A DNA stretch of 51,862 nucleotides from Clostridia bacterium. GTDB lineage: Bacteria > Bacillota > Clostridia > Christensenellales > Aristaeellaceae. The notes under the pieces were generated by a model. The model was not told where the DNA came from. It saw nothing but the letters and a program-made list of their open reading frames with translations, and did not search any database. Below, one piece after another: positions 33,361 through 42,016 of the stretch. The translations under genes were made by a program, and so were the position numbers. The stretch is from NCBI GenBank assembly GCA_017516305.1, contig JAFXDB010000242.1, forward strand, positions 1 to 51,862. Reading direction: 5' to 3'. Position 1 is the stretch's first letter. Each line of letters begins with the position of its first letter.

Positions 33361-34227
33361 TTATTCGCCCATATGGATAATGCTGGACAGGTTTTCCACA
33401 ATCGCCCGGGTGATCCAGGGCTTGTTCATGGTGTAGAGGTGAATGTGGGTGACGCCGTTGGCCACCAGGTCGATGATCTGCTCCGTGGCATAGGCGATAC
33501 CGGCCTGGGCCATGGCCGCAGGGTCATGGGCAAAGCGGTCGGCGATGGCGGCAAAGCGCGGCGGCATGATAGAGCCGGACAGCTGCACCGCACGGGCCAC
33601 CTGCTTCGGATCGCAGATGGGCATGATGCCCGCGCACACCGGCACATCAATGCCCTTCTTCAGCGCCCGGTACAGGAAGTTGTACAGAATGGCGTTGTCG
33701 AAGAACATCTGCGTGGTGAGGAAGTCCACGCCCGTATCCACCTTGCGTTTGAGATACTCCATATCCTGCAGGCGGCTGCCGCTTTCCGGGTGTCCCTCGG
33801 GGTAGCACGCCGCGCCGACGCAGAAGTCTCCCTGGGCGTGGATGAAGTCGATCAGCTCCGCCGCGTAGGTGAAGTCGGTGCAGCGGCCGCCCTCCCTGGG
33901 CAGGTCGCCGCGCAGGGCCAGCACATTCTCCATCCCCGCCGCCTTCATGTCGGCAAGCACCTGGCGGACATGCGCCTTCGTGGACTGCACGCAGGTCAGG
34001 TGGCACAGCGGCGTCACGCCCGCCTCCGCCACGGCCTTCGCCACGGCCAGCGTATGCCCCGGCGTGGAGCCCGCCGCGCCGTAGGTCACGGACATGTAGG
34101 CCGGCTTCAGAGCGGCAATCTCCTTCGCCGTCTCGCAGGCATGGGCAATGCCGTCAAACTTCTTCGGCGGGAACACCTCGCAGCTCAGGCGGACGCGGTC
34201 GCCGGACAGAATGGTGCTGATACGCAT
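33361..34227 (-). CDS. metF: Methylenetetrahydrofolate reductase
   Basis: 288 aa. It reduces 5,10-methylene-THF to 5-methyl-THF, the methyl donor for methionine synthesis (or, in acetogens, part of the Wood-Ljungdahl methyl branch). TIM-barrel landmarks: SCEVFPPK at the first strand, SVTYGAAGST, HLTCVQSTKAHV, NVLALRGDLPREGG, GAACYPEGHPES, DFLTTQMFFDN and VCAGIMPI. Start ATG at 34227 has AAGGAG nine bases upstream; the upstream in-frame ATG at 34248 is less likely. No corrinoid or MetV partner gene is nearby. Transcribed alone. Confidence 0.94.
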   Translation of the reverse strand: MRISTILSGDRVRLSCEVFPPKKFDGIAHACETAKEIAALKPAYMSVTYGAAGSTPGHTLAVAKAVAEAGVTPLCHLTCVQSTKAHVRQVLADMKAAGMENVLALRGDLPREGGRCTDFTYAAELIDFIHAQGDFCVGAACYPEGHPESGSRLQDMEYLKRKVDTGVDFLTTQMFFDNAILYNFLYRALKKGIDVPVCAGIMPICDPKQVARAVQLSGSIMPPRFAAIADRFAHDPAAMAQAGIAYATEQIIDLVANGVTHIHLYTMNKPWITRAIVENLSSIIHMGE

Positions 34228-34260
34228 GGTGTTGTACTCCTTATCCATCAATTCACGCCC

Positions 34261-34290
34261 ATGATACCATTTGTCATCGCCGCAAGTCAA
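34261..34290 (-). promoter_or_regulatory. Promoter of metF
   Basis: Minus strand TTGACT-N18-TATCAT with TGG before the -10. No SAM riboswitch or T-box fits the short leader of about 25 bases. Confidence 0.6.
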
Positions 34291-34356
34291 TGAATCCGTA
34301 AATTGAATGCATGAAAAGTGCATCCGCCGGGCAACCTTCCCAACGAGGTGATGAAC

Positions 34357-34860
34357 ATGATGACATGGACGCAAAAAGAAGCGTCGCTGCTCAAGGATCT
34401 CAAGGGACAGGAGCAGCTCTGCGTGGACAAATACGGCAAGTATGCCAACGAGGCCTGCGACCCGGAGCTCAAGGACATCTTCCGCCAGATCCAGCAGACC
34501 GAGCAGAGCCATCTGCAGACCGTGACCAGCCTGCTCAATGGCCAGATGCCCCAGCAGAACGGTCAGCAGAATCAGAACAGCCAGCAAAAGCAGCAGAATC
34601 AGCAGAATCTCCAGCGATACGCGGAGTTCCCGCCCCAGGGCGCGGCGGATGTACAGCAGGCCATGCAGCACGACAAGTTCCTGGCCGAGGACGCCCTGTG
34701 TACCGAGAAAGAGGTCTCCGGCGCGTACAATGTGAGCATCTTCGAGTTCCGCGACCCGCAGGTGCGCCAGCTCCTGCACCAGATCCAGGGCGCGGAGCAG
34801 CAACACGGCGAGATGCTCTATCAGTACATGGCCCGGAATGGCATGTACCAGGCACAGTAA
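34357..34860 (+). CDS. CotF-like spore coat protein
   Basis: 167 aa. Two helical halves of a ferritin-like four-helix bundle (LLKDLKGQEQLCVDKYGKYA, DPELKDIFRQIQQTEQSHLQ; then FLAEDALCTEKEVSGAYN, FRDPQVRQLLHQIQGAEQQH) are separated by a Gln/Asn-rich linker (about 65-100, QQNGQQNQNSQQKQQNQQN). The EQxH-type motif ending each half and the overall layout fit the Coat F family. The ATG at 34357 follows GAGGTGATGAAC. Supports a spore-forming ancestry. A terminator lies 41 bases downstream. Confidence 0.8.
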   Translation: MMTWTQKEASLLKDLKGQEQLCVDKYGKYANEACDPELKDIFRQIQQTEQSHLQTVTSLLNGQMPQQNGQQNQNSQQKQQNQQNLQRYAEFPPQGAADVQQAMQHDKFLAEDALCTEKEVSGAYNVSIFEFRDPQVRQLLHQIQGAEQQHGEMLYQYMARNGMYQAQ

Positions 34861-34900
34861 CATTCCCGGAATTTACCTCATTCCCATTTTATACCTCATT

Positions 34901-34933
34901 GCAGAAGGTCATCGCGCCTTCTGCTTTCTATTT
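34901..34933 (+). terminator. Terminator of the CotF-like gene
   Basis: GCAGAAGG / CCTTCTGC perfect 8-bp stem with eight-base loop, then TTTCTATTT. Confidence 0.75.
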
Positions 34934-34958
34934 GCAGAAAATGCATAAAAATTGCTTC

Positions 34959-34974
34959 CCGGAAACGTTTCCGG
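34959..34974. promoter_or_regulatory. LacI-type palindromic operator upstream of GH31 gene
   Basis: CCGGAAACGTTTCCGG is a perfect 16-bp palindrome with a central CG, the shape of LacI/GalR/CcpA-family sites. It lies 77 bases before the GH31 start. No LacI-type gene is in the window, so the regulator is encoded elsewhere. Confidence 0.65.
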
Positions 34975-35051
34975 CAGGAAAAACACCCGGAACGGCGAAT
35001 CCTTCTCCAAGGGTACATGCCCACCACAACACGAAAAGGCAGGTCAGCTCC

Positions 35052-37127
35052 ATGATCCTGAGATACGATTTCGGCCATCCCTACGATACCGGCGCGCTGG
35101 TCGAGCAGCTCCCCGTCAGCGACGGCCCCGTGCCCCATTTCACCGTCAGCCGGAAGGACGCGCAGGTCTCCTTCTCCGTCCCCCTGGGCGAGGAGGACAT
35201 GATCTTCGGCCTGGGCCAGGCGGTGCGCGGGCTGAACAAGCGCGGCCACCGCTACCGCGCCTGGAACAGCGACGATTTCTCTCACACAGAGGACAAGGCC
35301 AGCCTCTACGGCAGCCACAATCTGCTTCTGTTCACCGGCAGGGACGGCGTCTGGGGCGCATATTTTGACGACCCCGGCGCGGTCACCTTCGACCTGGGCT
35401 ACACCCGGAGCGATGAAGCCGTCATCACCTCGGAGAACGGCGACCTGTCCGTCTATATCATCGAGGGCGACAGCCTCACCGACCTGGTGAAGCAGTTCCG
35501 CCGTGTCATCGGCAAACCCTATCTGCCGCCCAAGTGGGGCATGGGTTACATTCAGAGCCGCTGGGGCTACGTCACTGCCGATGATCTGCGCGAGGTCGTG
35601 CGCGGCCACCGCGAGAAGCACATCCCCCTGGATACCGTTTCCATGGATATCGACTACATGGACGACTTCCGCGACTTCACCTGGGACGCAAAGAAGTTTC
35701 CCGACCTGAAGGCCTTCACCGATGAGCTGCGCGCCGACCACATCCGCGTCATGCCTATCATGGATGCTGGCGTGAAGCTGCACCCCGGCGATTCCACCTT
35801 TGACGCGGGTATGGAAAAGGGCTACTTCTGCAAAAAGGCGGACGGCGAGACCTTCGTGGGCGCAGTGTGGCCCGGCAAGGCCGTATTCCCGGACTTCCTG
35901 CGCGAAGAGGTGCGTCAGTGGTTCGGCGATTGCTACCGTCCCATGCTGGAGGCCGGCGTGGAAGCCATCTGGAACGACATGAACGAGCCTGCCATCTTCT
36001 ATTCCGTCGAGGGTCTGCAGGCCGCCTATGACAAGGCGGATTCCCTGCGCGGCGGCAACATCGGCGTGTACGACTACTTCGACCTCAAGGACGCCTTCAC
36101 CGGCATGTCCAACTCCATGGCGGACTACCGCCGCTTCTATCACATCATCGGTGGAAAACCCGTCAACCACGAGAAAGTGCATAACCTCTACGGCGCCATG
36201 ATGACCAAAGCCACCGCCCAGGGCATGAAGGCCGTGCGCCCCGGCAAGCGCCCGCTGCTGTTCAGCCGCTCCTCCTTCATCGGCGCACACCGCGACGGCG
36301 GCATCTGGCAGGGCGACAACTTCGCCTGGTGGAGCCACATCCTGCTGAACCTGAAGGAGCTGGCGAGCCTGAACATGGTCGGTTTCCTCTTCAACGGCGC
36401 GGACCTGGGCGGCTTCGGCGCCAACACCACGGAGGATCTGGTGCTGCGCTGGCTGCAGCTGGGCGTTTTCACCCCGATCATGCGCAACCACGCCGCCATG
36501 GGCACCCGTGACCAGGAGGTTTACCGCTTCCGTAACTGGGAGACGATGCGCGACGTCCTGGGCGTGCGCTATGCACTGCTGCTCTACCTGTACTCGGAGC
36601 TGGTCAAGGCTGCCGAGACCGACGGCATGATGTTCCGCCCCCTGGCCTTCGATTACGCCGATGACGAAGTCGCCTGCCGCACCGAGGATCAGCTGATGCT
36701 CGGCGACGCCGCCATGATCGCCCCCGTGTACGAGCAGAACGCCCGCGGCCGTCATGTCTACCTGCCCGAGGACATGCTGCTGGTGCGCTTCCGCTCCGCG
36801 GAGGATTACGACCTGGTACCCATGGAAAAGGGCCACCACTGGGTCACCCTGCAGATGAGCGAGTTCCCGCTGTTCATCCGGCGCGGGCATGTCATCCCCA
36901 TGGCAAAGGCCGCCGAGTACGTCGCCGGCGTGGACGCCTCCCGCCTGACCCTGCTGGGCTGGATCGAAAGCGATACCGCCATCACCCTGTACGACGACGA
37001 CGGCGAAAGCGACACGATCGACCTCGCCGCCGGCCTGACGGAGATCACCGTGACCGTCAAGGACGGCCAGGCCACCGCCGAAGCCGAAGGCAAGACCCTC
37101 GACGCCACCCGCATCGTCATCGGCTGA
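35052..37127 (+). CDS. GH31 alpha-glucosidase family enzyme
   Basis: 691 aa, cytoplasmic. N-terminal beta-sandwich (about 1-165), TIM barrel with WGMGYIQSRWGYVTADDL, DTVSMDIDYMDDFRDFTWD, nucleophile Asp309 in WNDMNEPA and acid/base Asp422 in IWQGDNFAWW, then VGFLFNGADLGGFGANTTED and the C-terminal beta domains. GH31 retaining enzymes cleave alpha-glucosides or alpha-xylosides; the sequence around the active site fits alpha-glucosidase but does not prove it. The ribosome site is weak (GGCAGGTCAGCTCC). An upstream LacI-type palindrome suggests sugar-dependent control. A strong terminator follows. Confidence 0.93.
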   Translation: MILRYDFGHPYDTGALVEQLPVSDGPVPHFTVSRKDAQVSFSVPLGEEDMIFGLGQAVRGLNKRGHRYRAWNSDDFSHTEDKASLYGSHNLLLFTGRDGVWGAYFDDPGAVTFDLGYTRSDEAVITSENGDLSVYIIEGDSLTDLVKQFRRVIGKPYLPPKWGMGYIQSRWGYVTADDLREVVRGHREKHIPLDTVSMDIDYMDDFRDFTWDAKKFPDLKAFTDELRADHIRVMPIMDAGVKLHPGDSTFDAGMEKGYFCKKADGETFVGAVWPGKAVFPDFLREEVRQWFGDCYRPMLEAGVEAIWNDMNEPAIFYSVEGLQAAYDKADSLRGGNIGVYDYFDLKDAFTGMSNSMADYRRFYHIIGGKPVNHEKVHNLYGAMMTKATAQGMKAVRPGKRPLLFSRSSFIGAHRDGGIWQGDNFAWWSHILLNLKELASLNMVGFLFNGADLGGFGANTTEDLVLRWLQLGVFTPIMRNHAAMGTRDQEVYRFRNWETMRDVLGVRYALLLYLYSELVKAAETDGMMFRPLAFDYADDEVACRTEDQLMLGDAAMIAPVYEQNARGRHVYLPEDMLLVRFRSAEDYDLVPMEKGHHWVTLQMSEFPLFIRRGHVIPMAKAAEYVAGVDASRLTLLGWIESDTAITLYDDDGESDTIDLAAGLTEITVTVKDGQATAEAEGKTLDATRIVIG

Positions 37128-37142
37128 ATCAACTGAACGCAA

Positions 37143-37180
37143 AACGGCGTGGCTGTCCCCAACAGGACAGCCGCGCCGTT
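37143..37180. terminator. Bidirectional terminator after GH31
   Basis: AACGGCG-T-GGCTGTCC pairs with GGACAGCC-G-CGCCGTT around a six-base loop; very stable, with A-rich and T-containing flanks. Confidence 0.9.
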
Positions 37181-37209
37181 GCCATTTGCGCATCAGGAAT
37201 CGCATTCCC

Positions 37210-37242
37210 AATTAAGCATTAAGAATTAAGAATTAAGAATTA
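37210..37242. repeat. A/T-rich 7-bp tandem repeat
   Basis: About four and a half copies of AATTAAG (one reads CATTAAG) immediately downstream of the rpiB stop. Its low GC stands out against the surroundings. Confidence 0.8.
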
Positions 37243-37244
37243 CC

Positions 37245-37691
37245 TCACAGTTCTTCCCCGTTCTCAATCGCCGCAATCATATCCACGCGGCGCTGATGAC
37301 GGCCGCCCTCGAACTCAGCGGTCAGCCAGTGGGTGGCAATCATCTTTGCCAGGTCAACGCCCACCACGCGGGCGCCCATGGTCAGGATCTGGGAGTTGTT
37401 GTGGCGCTTGGAGAGCTCGGCGCTGTACACATCGGAGCAGGTACACACGCGGATGCCCTTGACCTTGCTGGCGGCAATGCCGATGCCGATGCCCGTGCCG
37501 CAGATGAGGATGCCGCGGTCACACTCGCCGTCGGCGACAGCCTTGGCGGCGCGGTAGCCGTAAATGGGGTAATCGCAGGAAACGGTCTCGTTGGTGCCGA
37601 AGTCCTTCCACGCCAGACCCATCTCGTCCAGCAGCTTCATGATCTCCTTCTTCATCTCAATGCCGGTGTGGTCGCTTGCCAGTGCAATCAT
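37245..37691 (-). CDS. rpiB: Ribose-5-phosphate isomerase B
   Basis: 148 aa, the standard RpiB size. It interconverts ribose-5-phosphate and ribulose-5-phosphate (some relatives act on allose-6-P or galactose-6-P). Key parts: N-terminal IALASDHTGIEMKKEI, catalytic cysteine region VSCDYPIYGYRAA, LICGTGIGIGIAASKVKGIR, SAELSKRHNNSQILTMGAR and the C-terminal GGRHQRRVDMI. The ATG at 37691 follows AACTGGGAGGACGAAAGC; the frame is open upstream without a ribosome site. A TATAAT at 37751-37756 may be its -10. Transcribed alone. Confidence 0.95.
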   Translation of the reverse strand: MIALASDHTGIEMKKEIMKLLDEMGLAWKDFGTNETVSCDYPIYGYRAAKAVADGECDRGILICGTGIGIGIAASKVKGIRVCTCSDVYSAELSKRHNNSQILTMGARVVGVDLAKMIATHWLTAEFEGGRHQRRVDMIAAIENGEEL

Positions 37692-37866
37692 GCTTTCGTC
37701 CTCCCAGTTATCTTTCACAGCGCGCTGCGCCGTATTTATCTTCATTCTTTATTATACGCGCCTTCCCTGCAAAAATCCTGCTGCCTTTCCAAATCCGGCG
37801 CGAAAACCCTTGACGCGCGTGGTATACTGTATCTGTGAAAATATACATTCAAGGAGAAATGCTCCA

Positions 37867-38682
37867 ATGTCTGCTCAATGCTCCCTTTGCCGCATCGCGC
37901 TGGAAGATGTCAGCGTCGTACGCGGCGGCCAGACCCCTTTGCAGGATGTGTCCATGCACATCCACTGCGGTCAGCTGACGGTGCTCATCGGCCAGAACGG
38001 CGCGGGCAAGACCACGCTGATCCGCTCCCTCCTGGGGGAAATCCCCCACGGCGGCGCCATCCGCCATGTGGATGACGAGGGCCGCGAGGTGCCCCGCCTG
38101 CGCACCGGCTATGTCCCCCAGCACCTGCTGTTTGACAAGGAAATGCCCGTGACGGTGGAGGACTTCCTTGCTGCAGCCTTCTCCCGCCGCCCGGTATGGA
38201 CGGGCGTGAGCCACAAAACCCGCGAAAAGGTACAGTCTGCCCTGGCCGCCGTGGATGGCGCGGAGCTGGCCAGGCGACCCCTGGGCCGCTGCTCCGGCGG
38301 CGAAATCCAGCGTGTGCTGCTGGCCCTGGCCATCCACCCCACCCCCGACCTGCTGGTGCTGGACGAGCCCGTTTCCGGCGTGGATCAGAACGGCCTGAAA
38401 ATGTTCCTGGACACCGTTATGCGCCTGAAGGAGCAGCACCACATGGCCATCCTTCTGGTCAGCCACGACCTGAACTTGGTACGCCAGTACGCCGATCATG
38501 TGGCGCTGCTGGACAAATCCGTCCTCATTCAGGGGACGCCGGATGCAGTCTATGCCTCCCCGGAATTCCAGATGATCTTCGGCGTGGGCGCGCGCAACCT
38601 GCACTCCACCCGCATCCACGGCGCAGGCCGCTGGACGCCCCGCGTCAGCAGCGAGCCCACAGAAGAGGAGGTCAACGAGTGA
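37867..38682 (+). CDS. Metal ABC transporter ATP-binding protein (ZnuC/MntB type)
   Basis: 271 aa. Walker A IGQNGAGKTTLIRSL, Q-loop GYVPQHLLFD, signature RCSGGEIQRVLLALAI, Walker B LLVLDEPVSGVD, switch LLVSHDLNLV. The close match to ZnuC and its overlap with a ZnuB-like permease gene indicate Zn2+ or Mn2+ uptake; which metal cannot be told. A short C-terminal tail ends in acidic residues. The start at 37867 has AAGGAG eleven bases upstream, slightly long. Stop and next start overlap (TGATG). Confidence 0.9.
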   Translation: MSAQCSLCRIALEDVSVVRGGQTPLQDVSMHIHCGQLTVLIGQNGAGKTTLIRSLLGEIPHGGAIRHVDDEGREVPRLRTGYVPQHLLFDKEMPVTVEDFLAAAFSRRPVWTGVSHKTREKVQSALAAVDGAELARRPLGRCSGGEIQRVLLALAIHPTPDLLVLDEPVSGVDQNGLKMFLDTVMRLKEQHHMAILLVSHDLNLVRQYADHVALLDKSVLIQGTPDAVYASPEFQMIFGVGARNLHSTRIHGAGRWTPRVSSEPTEEEVNE

Positions 38683-39521
38683 TGCAGACCATCTATGCCA
38701 TCATTGAGTTCCTCCTGCCCTTTGAGGCCTTTGAGTGGACGTTCATGAAGAACGCGCTGCTGGCCATCCTCCTGCTGACGCCCCTGCTGGCGCTGCTGGG
38801 CACAATGGCCGTCAACCAGCAGATGGCCTTCTTCTCCGACGCCCTGGGCCACAGCGCGCTGACAGGCATCGGCCTGGGCATCGTCCTTGGTTTGTCCAGC
38901 GACCTGCTGGCCATGCTCGTCTTCGGCGTCGTCTGGGCCATCCTCATCTGCCGCATCAAGCAGACCGGCGCCGCCTCCACCGACACGGTCATCAGCGTTT
39001 TCTCCTCCACCTCCGTGGCAGCGGGCCTGCTCATCCTTTCCCGTGGCGGCGGCTTTGCCAAATACTCTTCGCTCCTGGTGGGCGACGTGCTTGCCGTCAC
39101 CCCGCAGGATCTGCTGTGGCTGCTTATCGCCCTCGTTTGCGGCGTCATCCTGTGGGCGGCCATGTATAACCAGCTTCTGCTTTCCTCCATCAACCCCGCC
39201 CTTTCCCGCACCCGCGGCATCCGCGTGAAGCTGGTGGAGTGCGCCTTCGTGGTGCTGGTGGCGGTGGCCGTCATGCTGTCCATCAAGTGGGTGGGCGTCA
39301 TGCTCATCAACGCCCTGCTGATCCTGCCTGCGGCCGCAGCCCGCAATGTGGCCCGCTCCAGCCGTCAGCATGCGGTTATCAGCGTGGTTCTGGCGCTGCT
39401 GTGCGGCTTTGCGGGCCTGGTCAGCTCCTACGCCTGGGACACCACCGTCGGTGCGGCCATCGTGCTGTGGGCCGCCGCGTGCTACTTCATTTCCCTGGGG
39501 CTGCGCCGCTTTATCCGCTGA
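38682..39521 (+). CDS. Metal ABC transporter permease (ZnuB/MntB family)
   Basis: 279 aa, eight to nine hydrophobic helices of the ABC-3 family. Typical blocks: MAFFSDALGHSALTGIGLGI (the ATPase contact region), TDTVISVFSSTSVAAGLLIL, LLVGDVLAVTPQDLLWLLI, and GVMLINALLILPAAAARNVAR. Coupled to the ATPase gene by a TGATG overlap with GAGGAGGTC in its last codons. No substrate-binding protein (ZnuA type) lies next to the pair, so it is either distant or shared. The next gene starts 33 bases downstream. Confidence 0.92.
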   Translation: MQTIYAIIEFLLPFEAFEWTFMKNALLAILLLTPLLALLGTMAVNQQMAFFSDALGHSALTGIGLGIVLGLSSDLLAMLVFGVVWAILICRIKQTGAASTDTVISVFSSTSVAAGLLILSRGGGFAKYSSLLVGDVLAVTPQDLLWLLIALVCGVILWAAMYNQLLLSSINPALSRTRGIRVKLVECAFVVLVAVAVMLSIKWVGVMLINALLILPAAAARNVARSSRQHAVISVVLALLCGFAGLVSSYAWDTTVGAAIVLWAAACYFISLGLRRFIR

Positions 39522-39554
39522 CCCCGAAACACGACTGACAAGGAGGACTGCGCC

Positions 39555-41006
39555 ATGGACCGCATCCTGATCCTGATGGACGCCCACGAATACGCGGACG
39601 CCCACAACGCCATCCTCTCCGCCCGGCAGAACGCCGCGCACCCGGAGGCCCTCTCCTACGGCTTCACCCTGCAGGAATACCCGGAGGACGAAAGCTTCAG
39701 CGCCCTGGAGGCCCTGGGCGCGCTGTTCATCCCCATGGCGGAGCAAAGCATCTGGGCGGAGATGGAGCGCCTGTGGGCCGGCGAGGAATATGTTCTGATG
39801 GCGCATCCGGCCATGCGCTTTACTCCCGGCTGGGACAGGGGGCTGCTCAAGGCGCTGCACCTGTGCCGTCCGGGTCAGGTGATGACCTGTGCGCTGACCG
39901 GCTGCCTGCCCGTGGCATCCGATCGCCTGGGCGAGGTCTGCACTGTGGCGGCGGACGAGTTCCTGCCTGACGGCTCCCTTTCCCTGCAGCGCGGCATGCC
40001 CATGCGCCACATGAAACGGCCCGTCGCCGGGCCCTTCCTGCATCCCGATTTCTGCTTTGCCCCCAGCGGCTTCTTCCGGGCCGTTGCCTCCGCAGGGGAC
40101 ATGCAGTACCTGGAGGCGCACCGCTCCGGCTGGCAGCTGTATACCCTGCATACGCCGCTGATCCACCTGCAGTATGACATGCCGCTGCCGCCGGTGACCG
40201 CCGCAGATGATCAGGCGCTGCTGGACAGCTTCGCGCACCGCTTCGGCGTGGACTTCACCATCCGCACCGTGGCTGACCATGCCCGCCGCGGCATGCAGGA
40301 GAAGGACTTCTCCCTGCCCGAGGAATTCCCGCGCAAGCTGCGCATGGCCGAGCGCTGGCGCCGTTTCCGCTACCGCATGACCCACCTGCTGAAGTGGTAT
40401 AAGGAAAAGATCACCCCCCATGCGGTGACGCTGGTCACCCCCGACATGCCGGAGGAGACGGAAATCTGGCTGCGTCAGCTGGCGAGGCTGGAAAACCTGT
40501 CGCTGACAGCCTATGCCCCCTCAGCCCTCAAGCGTCAGGTGGTGGAATACCTGCCCAATGTGTACGACCTGCAGCCTCAGCATACGATGGAGATTGCCGG
40601 GGTGCCCCAGGAAGCCCTGCTGCCCCTGTCGAAGGCGGCCGCCCTCTCCGCCACCCGCGACCGGACGCTGAAAAACAGCCATTATGTGTGGATGGATCCC
40701 GACTGCGTGCGCCATCCCGTGTTCCCCGGCGCGTTCTTTGACTGGGAGAGCATCTGCACCGATCAGATCTTCATCGCCATGGTGGACGGCCATCCGGACA
40801 CGAGCATCTTCGTCGTCCCCGACCGGATGATCCTCGACTTGGCCAACGACCTGCAGGCCCGCGCCATCGCCATCCTCAACCAGCGCGGCGCCCTGCCCTC
40901 GGAGACGGAGCTGTGGGAGATGGTCATCCGTGAAAACCCCGGCTGGTTCCAGCACATCGTCTGCCCCCGGCGCGGTCAGCTGTTCCTGGAGGTCTGCCGC
41001 GCATAA
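39555..41006 (+). CDS. Large cytoplasmic protein, possible glycosyltransferase-like; not recognised
   Basis: 483 aa without signal peptide or membrane helix. The first 230 residues have a glycosyltransferase-A-like feel: MDRILILMDAHEYADAHNAI, AEQSIWAEMERLWAGEEYVL, FLHPDFCFAPSGFFRAVASA. A basic helical stretch (MAERWRRFRYRMTHLLKWYK) leads to a second half with YLPNVYDLQPQHTMEI, a DPDC element (VWMDPDCVRHP) and IFIAMVDGHPDTSIFVVPD. A DPD-like metal site in the second half would fit a sugar-nucleotide binding site, but no family signature is certain. AAGGAGGACTGCGCC precedes the ATG. Sits between metal transporter and dipeptidase genes, probably one transcript. Confidence 0.5.
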   Translation: MDRILILMDAHEYADAHNAILSARQNAAHPEALSYGFTLQEYPEDESFSALEALGALFIPMAEQSIWAEMERLWAGEEYVLMAHPAMRFTPGWDRGLLKALHLCRPGQVMTCALTGCLPVASDRLGEVCTVAADEFLPDGSLSLQRGMPMRHMKRPVAGPFLHPDFCFAPSGFFRAVASAGDMQYLEAHRSGWQLYTLHTPLIHLQYDMPLPPVTAADDQALLDSFAHRFGVDFTIRTVADHARRGMQEKDFSLPEEFPRKLRMAERWRRFRYRMTHLLKWYKEKITPHAVTLVTPDMPEETEIWLRQLARLENLSLTAYAPSALKRQVVEYLPNVYDLQPQHTMEIAGVPQEALLPLSKAAALSATRDRTLKNSHYVWMDPDCVRHPVFPGAFFDWESICTDQIFIAMVDGHPDTSIFVVPDRMILDLANDLQARAIAILNQRGALPSETELWEMVIRENPGWFQHIVCPRRGQLFLEVCRA

Positions 41007-41042
41007 GCTGCTTTCAGCAGCGCCTGAAAGGTGGTTGAAGCA

Positions 41043-41948
41043 TTGTTCATCGCCGACACCCATTCGGACACCCTGTTCTCCCTGGGCGTGATGCGCCGTC
41101 CCCTGCAGGATTGCTGCATCACGCCGCAGCGCCTGCAGGCAGGCGGCGTCACCCTGCAGACCTTCGCCCTCTGGAGCGGCCCGAAAGGCCCGGAGGGTGA
41201 TTATGAGGCCATCGCCGAGGCGGAATTCGCCGCCGTGAAGCAGCTGACCGACGCAGGTCTGCGCATGGTCACCAGCCCCGCCGACGCCCGGGAGGGTGAG
41301 AACGCCTTCATGCTCTCCCTGGAGGGGTGCGAGGTGTTCCACAAGGGCCTTGAAGCCGTGGCGGACTGGCGGGAGCGCGGCGTGCGCATGGGCGCGCTGG
41401 TGTGGAACAACGTCAACCGCATCGGCACCCCCGCGAAGGTGAACGCCGCCGACCACCTGACGGATTACGGCATCGCCGTCGTCCATGAGATGCAGCGCCT
41501 GGGCATGGCCGTGGACGTGAGCCACCTGAACGAGGGCGGCTTCTATGACCTGTTCCGCCGGGGCCATGTGCCGCCCATGGCCAGCCACAGCTGCTGCCGC
41601 CATCTGTGCGACCACTTCCGCAACCTCACCGATGAGCAGATCCGCCTGATGATCCGGGACGGCGGCTACATCGGTGTCAACTTCTACCCCGTTTTCCTTT
41701 CCGGCGACGGCAGGTCGGACAGCCTGACCATCGCCCGGCACATCGACCACATCTGCCAGCTGGGCGGCGCGGAGATCGTCGGCTTCGGCAGCGACTTCGA
41801 CGGCATCGAGTGCTTCCCCGAGGACGTGCAGCACCCGGGGCAGATGGGCAATCTCTTGCAGGCCCTGCATTCCTACGGCTATACGGATAAAGCCCTGGAG
41901 AAAATCTGCGGCGGGAATCTGCTGGATTACTTCGCCCGCCTGGGCTGA
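41043..41948 (+). CDS. Membrane dipeptidase (peptidase family M19)
   Basis: 301 aa. M19 zinc dipeptidases hydrolyse dipeptides, including those with a D-residue at the C-terminal side. Motifs: FIADTHSDTLFSLG (HxD zinc site), MLSLEGCEVF (bridging Glu), MAVDVSHLNEGGFYDLF, PPMASHSCCRHLC and IVGFGSDFDGIE. All metal ligands appear intact. A TTG start at 41043 is proposed because AAAGGTGG lies eight bases upstream; GTG at 41031 is the alternative and falls on the ribosome site. Likely co-transcribed with the preceding gene; a hairpin follows. Confidence 0.92.
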   Translation: MFIADTHSDTLFSLGVMRRPLQDCCITPQRLQAGGVTLQTFALWSGPKGPEGDYEAIAEAEFAAVKQLTDAGLRMVTSPADAREGENAFMLSLEGCEVFHKGLEAVADWRERGVRMGALVWNNVNRIGTPAKVNAADHLTDYGIAVVHEMQRLGMAVDVSHLNEGGFYDLFRRGHVPPMASHSCCRHLCDHFRNLTDEQIRLMIRDGGYIGVNFYPVFLSGDGRSDSLTIARHIDHICQLGGAEIVGFGSDFDGIECFPEDVQHPGQMGNLLQALHSYGYTDKALEKICGGNLLDYFARLG

Positions 41949-41967
41949 AACACATGTTTTCCCTCAT

Positions 41968-41999
41968 CCTGGCCACACTGTGGTCAGGACTTTTCTTTT
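41968..41999 (+). terminator. Hairpin/terminator between dipeptidase and ABC ATPase genes
   Basis: CCTGGCCACA pairs with TGTGGTCAGG (one G-U), followed by TTTTCTTTT. Only 18 bases separate it from the next start, whose ribosome site directly follows. Confidence 0.75.
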
Positions 42000-42016
42000 C
42001 CGGAGGTACATGCCCC

